Below, in pieces: positions 1 to 5,942 of a stretch of DNA of 9,755 nucleotides. Each line of letters starts with the position of its first letter. The first letter of the stretch is position 1. The notes below the pieces were generated by a model. It did not search any database, was not told the origin of the DNA, and worked only from the letters and a program-made list of their open reading frames with translations. This DNA is from an uncultured Butyricicoccus sp. Its GTDB lineage: Bacteria > Bacillota > Clostridia > Oscillospirales > Butyricicoccaceae. The position numbers and the translations under genes were made by a program. The stretch covers positions 1 to 9,755 of the forward strand of contig CANPPM010000089.1 in the NCBI GenBank assembly GCA_947575935.1. The letters run 5' to 3'.

Positions 1-1
1 T

Positions 2-943
2 GAACACGGCGTTGCACGTCATGCACACAAGCGTGGTCTGGGAGATCAGCCGTTCAAAAGGAACGTAATTGGCAGTGACGCGCGGTGCAGTTTCCACCAC
101 ACTGGAACAAGCAGACGGCTTTATGTTTTTGAAGTGCCAATCGACCTGATGTCATTTGTGACGCTGTATCAGAAGGATTGGCAGAAGCATAGCTATGTCG
201 CTCTTTGCGGTACAAGCGAACATGCCATGCTTTGGATGCTGGAGCAGAATTCAAAGTTGCAGCGCGTAGCGCTCTGTCTCGATCATGATCCGGCAGGGAT
301 TACCGCAGTCGGACGGCTCCGGGAAATCCTTCGCGAAAAGGGATATCACGACGTAGTAGCGGGGCTGCCGTCGTGCAAGGATTGGAATGCGGAATTGTTT
401 GCGTGTTGTGGCAAATCGGCCGAGCCGGGGGAGGCGCATCAGCAGATGCTTGCTGCGCCGTCAATCTGTGAACGAATCGCAGGACTTGCAGAAAAAGCAA
501 ACGCCCGTTTTGCCGCACAGCAGATCCCACCGCTTTTGAAGGGGTATGAGCGCGATCTGCAAGCCGGCCGCTTTGAACAGGCAATGGAACGCATGGAATC
601 GGCAGCGGCTTTTGCACTGGCGGCAGCTTTGCGGGAACGCCGTCAGCTTCGCGCACCTGTAGCAGAATCCGAAGTTTCTGCATTTTTACAGGGAGAGGTT
701 TGGCCGAACCAGAATCAAAGTGTGTTAAAGGGACGCTCAGAAGCACTCCTGACGGAACTTCAATCTGTCATAACAAAGGCAGCCGCGCAGGGGATTCGCA
801 CCCAGCCAGAGAAAGAAATGATCGCTGATGCATGGCTCCATCTGGCGGCATCCTGTACAAAGGTGGTAGTGAAATACGAAGCTGACGTGCAGGAACAACA
901 GCAGGCACAGCAACAAATCGAAATGGGGGTGAAATTATGCTGA
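2..943 (+). CDS. DUF3991/TOPRIM domain protein of a conjugative element (5' partial)
   Basis: The reading frame is open from base 2 and runs off the left edge, so the true start lies outside the window; a GTG at 134 sits inside the domain and is not a believable start. The text SFHHTGTSRRLYVFE followed by VPIDLMSF is the typical DUF3991-to-TOPRIM junction. The TOPRIM glutamate is the GAA codon at 131-133, and the DxD pair is in LCLDHDPAG (GAT at 281-283 and 287-289), so the metal-binding residues are intact. The C-terminal half is helical and Glu/Gln-rich and ends in a Q-rich stretch. TOPRIM folds occur in primases, topoisomerases and nucleases. Members of this family sit beside transfer genes in Clostridia elements, but their exact reaction is not established; a primase-like role in element DNA processing is an inference. 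The last 7 bases overlap the start of the coupling protein gene, implying one operon. Confidence 0.85.
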   Translation, partial: EHGVARHAHKRGLGDQPFKRNVIGSDARCSFHHTGTSRRLYVFEVPIDLMSFVTLYQKDWQKHSYVALCGTSEHAMLWMLEQNSKLQRVALCLDHDPAGITAVGRLREILREKGYHDVVAGLPSCKDWNAELFACCGKSAEPGEAHQQMLAAPSICERIAGLAEKANARFAAQQIPPLLKGYERDLQAGRFEQAMERMESAAAFALAAALRERRQLRAPVAESEVSAFLQGEVWPNQNQSVLKGRSEALLTELQSVITKAAAQGIRTQPEKEMIADAWLHLAASCTKVVVKYEADVQEQQQAQQQIEMGVKLC

Positions 944-1910
944 TGTTGGTTCTCTCGGCAGGGCTTATGATTCTTGTGATTGGCGGACTTGCGTTCTGTT
1001 CGGAGCATTACGCGCTGGATAACATCAAATCCAAAACCGTAGGCGATGGACAGCATGGAACTGCGCGGTGGGCGACTAAAAAAGAAATCCAGCGCACCTA
1101 TACCCGCGTACCGTTTCAACCGGTATTATGGCGGCAGGGCAAAAATTTACCGACAAAGCAGGGCTTGATTTTGGGCTGTGAAGGTCCGAAAAATAAGGTG
1201 ACTGCATTAGTGGATACAGATGATATTCACGCCATGGTGACGGCCGCCAGCGGTGCGGGGAAAACAGCGTTTTTCCTGTATCCCAACATCGAATATGCAC
1301 TTGCGTCGGGCATGTCTTTCCTTTGTACTGATACCAAAGGAGATCTGTTCCGTAACTATGCGGGTATCGCAAAAGATTGCTACGGATATCAGATTGCGGT
1401 ACTTGATTTGCGCAATCCAACACGCTCGGATGGTATGAATCTGCTCAATCTGGTAAACCGTTACATGGATATTATAAGGCAGAACCAGATAATCTTCCGG
1501 CAAAAGCAAAGGCGGAAAAGTATGCAAAAATCCTTGCAAAAACGTTAATCAATACCAGTGGGGGCGACTCTGCGCAATATGGTCAAAATTCATATTTTTA
1601 TGATAGCGCAGAAGGATTGTTAACCTCTATGCTGATGCTGGTAGCGGAGTATCTTCCTACTGAAGACGAGGACGGAAACCCAATTGAGCAGCGGCACATT
1701 GTTTCGGTGTTCAAGCTGGTGCAGGAGCTTCTTGCACCGTCGCAGATCAAAGGAAAAAAACAGTTCCAGCTGCTTCTCGAAAAGCTGCCGCCTGACCATA
1801 AAGCAAAATGGTTTGCAGGTTCCGCGCTGAATACGGCAGAACAGGCAATGGCTTCTGTTATCTCGACTGTTTTATCACGATTAAACGCGTTTTTAGACAG
1901 CGAAATGGAG
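937..1910 (+). pseudogene. VirD4/TraG-like type IV coupling protein, exon 1 (frameshifted)
   Basis: N-terminal part of the conjugation coupling ATPase, a membrane protein that brings relaxase-bound DNA to the type IV secretion channel. The ATG at 937 overlaps the upstream stop and is preceded by GGGGGTG. Residues about 2-21 form one hydrophobic membrane segment (LMLVLSAGLMILVIGGLAF), followed by the family block GDGQHGTARWAT. Walker A is AASGAGKT, with its Lys codon at 1261-1263 (residue 109). The frame from 937 goes wrong after YMDI and stops at 1548. From 1473 the next frame continues the protein with YKAEPDNLPAKAKAEKYAKI and runs to DSEME at 1910. The expected sequence at the switch is ATTTAT, but ATTAT is present, so one T appears to be missing near 1472. 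A group II intron follows directly after codon GAG (1908-1910). Unless this is a sequencing error, the gene cannot give a full product even after splicing. Confidence 0.88.
1896..1910 (+). other. Predicted intron-binding sites IBS2 and IBS1 in the 5' exon
   Basis: The bases just before the intron can pair with two sites inside intron domain I. IBS1 is AATGGAG (1904-1910) and can pair with TTCCATT at 2225-2231 (7 pairs, one G-U). IBS2 is GACAGCG (1896-1902) and can pair with CGCTGTT at 2143-2149 (7 pairs, one G-U). This is a by-eye prediction without a folded domain I, but the order and spacing fit what is known for group IIA/IIB introns. Confidence 0.5.
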
Positions 1911-2142
1911 GTGCGACCCGAGGCCGCATAATTGATTGTTCAACACTGAAAGCGGTGATTGAACTTGCTATTCCGTTAGCAAGACCTACTATTCCCAAAG
2001 CAGTCCGCAAGGGCTGTGCGGAAGCGAATAGGACAAGGTAGCCCACCCGCGAGGGAGAAGCCGGAACCGTAAGGGGACGGAGAAGCTGTTAGCACAATAC
2101 GGCTTGGGAGCTGGTCGGGCAATATGGCTAACCTATGTGAAC

Positions 2143-2149
2143 CGCTGTT
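2143..2149 (+). other. Predicted EBS2 of the group II intron
   Basis: CGCTGTT in domain I can form 7 pairs (one G-U) with GACAGCG at 1896-1902 in the 5' exon. A second, weaker candidate with the same core GCTGTT lies at 2085-2090. The choice rests on the extra base pair and on a distance of about 75 nt to EBS1; a domain I fold would be needed to choose firmly. Confidence 0.4.
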
Positions 2150-2224
2150 AAACGTCGTTACGCTGAACGGGCAAAAGCTGCTTGTAAGCCTGGACCAAAA
2201 TGGTGTGCAGTCGGATATTCTCGT

Positions 2225-2231
2225 TTCCATT
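2225..2231 (+). other. Predicted EBS1 of the group II intron
   Basis: TTCCATT in domain I can pair over 7 bases (one U-G) with AATGGAG at 1904-1910, the last bases of exon 1. This pairing would position the 5' splice site and select the DNA target during retrohoming. Confidence 0.45.
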
Positions 2232-2500
2232 GGGAATACACGGACGTAAGACTGTTGGCGGAGAGGCGGAGCCTAAGTTGTCAATTTATCAATTATGTGG
2301 AACGGGGTAAGCCTGTATTTCTCCTGCTTCGGCGGGAAAGCCCATCGTAAGGTGGGCCGACAGGGATGCAGGTAAAGGAACATGGAAAAAGCGAATGCCG
2401 TGCTGTAATGGCGCGGATAGGGGTTGAAACATCACCTCACGCGAAAGCGTGCAGACTTCCATGAGGTCTTTCTTTCCAGGAGAACCTACAGAATTTTTGA

Positions 2501-2506
2501 AAGGAG
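2501..2506 (+). promoter_or_regulatory. Ribosome binding site of the intron ORF
   Basis: AAGGAG lies 8 nt before the ATG at 2515 and only 2 nt before the ATG at 2509. The spacing favours 2515 as the start of the maturase. The longer open frame back to 2449 has no comparable site and runs into ribozyme sequence. Confidence 0.65.
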
Positions 2507-2514
2507 AAATGCAA

Positions 2515-4201
2515 ATGGACAGGAAACTGTGTGCATCTTCTGACTGTGCATCTGCATGGTCTGAGATTGATTGGGCCACCGCAGAACGCTATGTTAAAAA
2601 ACTGCAGGCGCGTATTGTAAAGGCTCAAAAAGAAGGCAGGACCGGTAAGGTGAAAGCCTTACAACGTCTGCTGACCACATCCTTTTACGCCAAAGCGCTG
2701 GCGGTAAAACGGGTGACGGAAAACACAGGAAAACGGACTTCCGGGGTCGATAAAGAGCTCTGGACGACCCCGAAAAGGAAGTATGAAGCAATTTTTCGGC
2801 TGAAACGCCGCGGCTATCGACCCAAACCGCTCAAAAGGATTTATATCCCGAAAAAGAACGGTAAAAAGCGTCTGCTCAGTATTCCAACCATGACCGACCG
2901 CGCAATGCAGACTCTTTACCGCTTTGCGCTGGAACCGCTGGCTGAAATCAGTGCAGACCCTTGTTCTTACGGCTTCCGAACCGGGCGCTGCCCGCAGGAT
3001 GCCATCGAACAGTGTTTTAACGATTTAGCGAAAAGCCGGTCGCCTAAATGGGTGCTGGAGGGCGATATCAAAGGGTGTTTTGACCACCATATCAGCCATG
3101 ATTGGATTCTGGAGCACATTCCCATGGATAAACAGATTTCTGAACAAATGGCTGAAAAGTGGGTACATCGAAACCAGGCGGTTATTTCCCACCGAAAAAG
3201 GTGCGCCGCAGGGGCCGCCTATTTCGCCGACTATATGCAATATGGTGCTGGATGGGCTTCAGGCAATTCTCAAAAAGAAGTTCCATCAGGTAAGGCGCAA
3301 TGGCAAAAATCATTCGCCTATGGTCAACTATGTGAGATTCGCTGATGATTTTATCATTACTGGCGAAAACGGTGAATTACTGCAGGAGCAGGTGCTTCCC
3401 ATCGTCCGAGATTTTATGGCGGAACGCGAGCTGCAGCTCTCCGAAGAAAAGACCGTTATCACCCATATTGATGAGGGCTTTGATTTTCTGGGATGCAATA
3501 TTCGTAAATACAAAGGCAAGCTGCTGATAAAACCATCTAAGAAAAACCTGAAAGGGATTCTGGATAAAATCCGCAGCGCTGTAAAAGAAAATCCCACCGT
3601 GAAGCAGGAATGGCTGATTCGCAAATTGAATCCTATGATTCGCGGTTGGGTGAATTACCAGCGTTTTAACGTGTCTGCAAAAGCGTTTGAAAATCTGGAT
3701 TATCAGATATTCCAGTGTCTGTGGGCATGGTGTAAGCGCAGGCATCCAAAGAAAAGCAAAACGTGGATAACCAAAAAGTATTTTCATCGTATCGGTAATC
3801 GCTGCTGGACTTTTTCGGTTCCCACAAAGCAGAAGATGCAGAATGGGGAAACGTTGTATGTTCGATTGGTTTATGCAACAGATACCGATATTATCCGTTT
3901 TATCAGAATCCGTAATCATGCAAATCCATTTGACGAAGCGGACGCGGCTTATTTTGAGAAGCGCGATACGGAGAAAATGCGCAACAGCTTGAAGGGCAGA
4001 AAGATTCTGACGAAGATTTTCCGCCAGCAAAAGGGGCTTTGCCCTCATTGCGGCAAGAAAATCACCGTTGAAACCAGCTTCCAAGTGCTGGATATCAAGC
4101 AAGGCCGTTCTGCCTCCAAGCAAATGCTTCACCCAGAATGTTGCAGAAAGGTTCGTAAAAATGAGGTTTTCCTTGAGCCGGTTCCCGAAAGGGAATCTTG
4201 A
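2515..4201 (+). pseudogene. ltrA: Group II intron reverse transcriptase/maturase, frameshifted
   Basis: Intron-encoded protein of about 561 residues once repaired, a normal length for LtrA-type proteins. Such proteins help the intron RNA fold and splice, and copy it back into DNA. The first frame (2515 to about 3138) holds the N-terminal RT region, the block KPLKRIYIPKKNGKKRLLSI, SYGFRTGR, and the first catalytic Asp in LEGDIKGCFDH (GAT 3064-3066). The second frame (about 3139 to 4201) holds KGAPQGPPISPTICN, the catalytic YVRFADDF (Asp codons 3344-3349), the maturase block LIRKLNPMIRGWVNYQRF and a C-terminal HNH-like zinc region (CPHC ... HPEC). The frames meet at CAGATTTCTGAAC; removing one T gives QILNKW in continuous frame, so one T is inserted at 3137-3139. 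The break separates the catalytic aspartates of one active site, so no active RT can be made from this copy. The HNH region also lacks the usual His pair (VLDI where VHHI-like text is expected). The gene lies in intron domain IV. Confidence 0.92.
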
Positions 4202-4208
4202 AAGGCTT

Positions 4209-4242
4209 GAGCCGTATGAGTGGAAACGCTCATGTACGGTTC
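4209..4242 (+). ncRNA. Group II intron domain V (catalytic hairpin)
   Basis: A 34-nt hairpin with G4209 pairing C4242. It has a seven-pair lower stem containing the AGC triad (4210-4212), a 2-nt GT bulge on the 3' side (4234-4235), a seven-pair upper stem and a GAAA tetraloop (4223-4226). Every pair can be formed, with G-U pairs at G4211-U4240 and U4221-G4228. This matches the most conserved part of group II introns and suggests a working ribozyme core. Confidence 0.95.
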
Positions 4243-4245
4243 TTA

Positions 4246-4280
4246 GGGGAGGGATGGGCAGTAATGTCCATTCCTTACCC
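4246..4280 (+). ncRNA. Group II intron domain VI with bulged branch-point A4277
   Basis: Starting three bases after domain V, GGGGAGGGATGGGCA (4246-4260) pairs continuously with the 3' strand 4265-4280 around a GTAA tetraloop (4261-4264). The only unpaired base in the stem is A4277, followed by six bases to the intron end at 4283. A single bulged A at this distance is the expected lariat branch point, and it supports the 3' boundary independently of the protein reading frame. Confidence 0.9.
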
Positions 4281-4283
4281 GAC

Positions 4284-5105
4284 CAAATTCTATGTTTTGA
4301 TACTGCTATCGATGCTGAAAAGTTCTGCAAAGAAAAATCTGCTTTGTTCTTGGTGCTCCCCGAAGAAGATCAAACGAAATACTTTATGGTAAGTCTCATA
4401 ATCCAGAATTTATACCGCGAAATATTAACGGTTGCCGACGAGTACGGGGGCAGGCTTCCGAACCGCGCAGTATTCTTTGCTGATGAGCTTGGTACCTGTC
4501 CGCCGATTCAATCGCTTGAACTGATGTTCTCGGCTTCTCGGTCGCGCGGTTTGATGCTGGTGCCTATTGTGCAAAGCATTACCGGTCAGCTTCAAAAGAA
4601 TTATGGGAAAGAGGGATCAGAGGTCATCGTAGACAACTGTCAGGTGAATGTTTTCGGAGGATTTGCGCCCGCATCCCAAACGGCTGTAGAGCTATCGAAA
4701 GCATTAGGAAGTCGCACGGTTATGAGCGGCTCTATCAGTAAGGGAAAGAACGATCCAACGCAATCCCTACAAATGATAGAGCGACCGTTAATGACACCGG
4801 ACGAGTTAAAAACTATGCCAAAGGGCGGCTTTATTGTGATGAAAACCGGTGTACACCCGATGCAGGTACAGCTACGCTTATTCCTTGACTGGGGCATTCG
4901 CTTCAAAAAGCCGTATGAAGTTCCGGAGAAAGCCCAGCGCAAAGTTGCTTACGCAAACAAGGATGATCTGGAAGCCACTATCCTGCGGAAGCACCCGCCA
5001 GCTGTACCTACCCGCAGCGAACGGCCACAGCCACCACTGCGGGAGGAACGTCCACCGTTACCGCGCCGACCGGTATTCCGAGAAAGGCAGGGTGATGATT
5101 TATAA
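4284..5105 (+). CDS. VirD4/TraG-like type IV coupling protein, exon 2
   Basis: C-terminal part of the coupling ATPase, in the same frame as the 1473-1910 segment. It opens with QILCFDTAIDAEKFCKEKSA directly after the intron. Walker B is AVFFADELGT (Asp-Glu codons 4482-4487), followed by FSASRSRGLMLVPIVQS and GFAPASQTAVELSKALGSRT, all typical of the TraG/VirD4 ATPase core. The last 40 or so residues are rich in Pro and Arg (PPAVPTRSERPQPPLREERP) and end GDDL. An open frame exists upstream to 4068, but that part is intron sequence read out of its own frame and is not coupling protein. With exon 1 repaired and the intron spliced out, the protein would be about 597 residues, a normal length for the family. 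Exon 2 alone lacks Walker A and the membrane anchor, so it would have no transfer function by itself. Confidence 0.9.
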   Translation, partial: QILCFDTAIDAEKFCKEKSALFLVLPEEDQTKYFMVSLIIQNLYREILTVADEYGGRLPNRAVFFADELGTCPPIQSLELMFSASRSRGLMLVPIVQSITGQLQKNYGKEGSEVIVDNCQVNVFGGFAPASQTAVELSKALGSRTVMSGSISKGKNDPTQSLQMIERPLMTPDELKTMPKGGFIVMKTGVHPMQVQLRLFLDWGIRFKKPYEVPEKAQRKVAYANKDDLEATILRKHPPAVPTRSERPQPPLREERPPLPRRPVFRERQGDDL

Positions 5106-5152
5106 GCAATTTCGTCAATTCCATTCGCAATTCCGGGTTAGGACATCGTGCA

Positions 5153-5359
5153 GTGGTGGTCTATCGCCGCCTGCAAGACCACGCCGATGCAGAAGGCCGC
5201 TGCTGGCTTGCCATGAATACCATCGCTGCGGAACTGCATCTTTCCCGTGCGACCGTCAAACGTGCGATTGACGAGTTGTGCCGGGAGAGGTTTATTCGCA
5301 AAGAACATCGCTGGCGAGAAAACGGTAGTTTATCCTCCAATTTGTACTACCTTCTGTAA
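5153..5359 (+). CDS. Small winged helix-turn-helix protein of the conjugative element
   Basis: A short DNA-binding-type protein. The block MNTIAAELHLSRATVKRAID is a clear helix-turn-helix, followed by LCRERFIRKEHRWRENGSLSSN, which resembles the wing and tail of small HTH proteins found just after coupling protein genes in Clostridia elements. The GTG at 5153 is the first possible conventional start, but the same frame is open back to 5099 and reads FISNFVNSIRNSGLGHRA, which resembles the normal N-terminus of these proteins. No ATG serves that longer frame. An ATG at 5095, after AAAGG at 5084-5088, is one frame off, so the true start may have been lost by another single-base change. The predicted role is local regulation of element genes (inference). 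It is the last recognisable gene of the element in this window. Confidence 0.65.
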   Translation: MVVYRRLQDHADAEGRCWLAMNTIAAELHLSRATVKRAIDELCRERFIRKEHRWRENGSLSSNLYYLL

Positions 5360-5880
5360 AACGTGTTGCATACTCCTTTGAATACAATTTGCCGAGGTGT
5401 ATGTTTGCAGACGAATGTACGATGCCCCATGCCCATGCCGGTTCAAAGTATAAATGAGGGTAGCGATGGATTCTTTTGGTGATTTGATTGATAAAAATCT
5501 GTTCTTATGGAATTTGATCATGCGTTCCGCCAAGGGCGCAGCCTGTTTCGTTGCTGATACATGAGAGGATTCGTGGCGACCCATCCAGAAGGTACACTTT
5601 ATTAAGCACATAAACGACAGAAAAAAGTATATTGCAGGATGGAAAAATTGATCAACTATTATAAGGCTGTAATAGTTGAATTTTGTTTTGCATCGAAGGC
5701 TTATTAATCGCTTTATTGATGTGCGTAAGAGCAATACAAAAATCAATGGTCATTCTCCATCCGATGGGGAAGCTTTCAAGGAGTGTGCCGTGGGTCAATG
5801 ATTTGCATGTACCAAAGGAATACAAGCAAATGGGAGTTTATGGAGCGAAATGAATTTCTCCGTTTGCTGATGAAAATTAC
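5360..5880. other. Gene-poor AT-rich gap between the conjugative element and the two-component operon
   Basis: About 520 bases with no frame that I can tie to a known protein. Short open frames exist on both strands but lack ribosome sites or recognisable motifs. The other transfer genes that normally follow the coupling protein (small Maff2-type membrane protein, VirB6- and VirB4-like genes) are not here. The region therefore probably contains the edge of the element, or a deletion scar, and the start of host flanking DNA. I see no clear direct repeat marking an attachment site. Confidence 0.5.
5652..5679. repeat. 10-bp perfect inverted repeat, possible weak terminator or operator
   Basis: TCAACTATTA (5652-5661) and TAATAGTTGA (5670-5679) are exact inverted copies around an 8-nt loop. 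A T-rich tract (ATTTTGTTTT) follows, and A-rich bases precede, so the stem could extend with a bulge. The stem is AT-rich, which makes it weak for a terminator; a dimer-binding operator is the other option. The sequence alone does not decide. Confidence 0.4.
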
Positions 5881-5909
5881 TTGCGCATCTGAAAAATATT
5901 GAGTATACT
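5881..5909 (+). promoter_or_regulatory. Sigma-A-type promoter of the kinase operon
   Basis: TTGCGC (5881-5886) and TATACT (5904-5909) are separated by 17 bases, close to the TTGACA-N17-TATAAT consensus. Transcription would begin near 5916, leaving a leader of about 27 nt before the kinase start. A purine-rich ribosome site (GGAGGGAGGG, 5926-5935) sits 7 nt before the ATG at 5943. Confidence 0.6.
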
Positions 5910-5942
5910 CAAAACGAAAGAAGGCGGAGGGAGGGCGATGTT

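Larger units (their letters stand above)
1911..4283 (+). mobile_element. Group II intron with LtrA-like ORF, inserted in the coupling protein gene
   Basis: A self-splicing retroelement of 2373 nt in the sense orientation. The 5' end GTGCGACCCG matches the group II consensus GUGYG. The 3' end is fixed independently by a domain VI hairpin with a bulged A and by the resumption of the host protein: exon 1 ends ...DSEME and exon 2 opens QILCFDTAIDAEKF, which joins into the usual family sequence with no lost codon (phase 0). Bases 1911 to about 2500 hold no gene; they are the domain I-III ribozyme RNA, including the predicted EBS2 and EBS1 loops. Domain IV carries the maturase ORF (2515-4201). Domains V and VI follow at 4209-4242 and 4246-4280. 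Having both EBS1 and EBS2 candidates and a target away from a terminator argues against the IIC class; I cannot settle IIA versus IIB by eye. The RNA core looks intact, whereas the encoded protein is frameshifted. Confidence 0.95.

Noticed and set aside
1465..1480. Programmed ribosomal frameshifting in the coupling gene or at 3137 in the maturase
   Set aside because: Neither site shows a slippery heptamer or other known signal, and a single T gain or loss explains both more simply.
4068..4283. Apparent upstream extension of the exon 2 reading frame
   Set aside because: It is intron and maturase sequence read in another frame; coupling protein sequence begins only at 4284.
3377..4330. 317-residue open frame on the minus strand
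   Set aside because: It lies antisense to the second half of the reverse transcriptase, which has clear family motifs; this is a shadow frame.
5454..5564. Short + strand frame with ATG starts at 5454 and 5466 (reads MDSFGDLIDKNLF and on)
   Set aside because: Only about 36 residues, no clear ribosome site, and no family I recognise; chance cannot be excluded.
5330..5746. 138-residue open frame on the minus strand across the gap
   Set aside because: It overlaps the end of the HTH gene, shows no recognisable motif and has biased low-complexity stretches. I could not support it as a gene.
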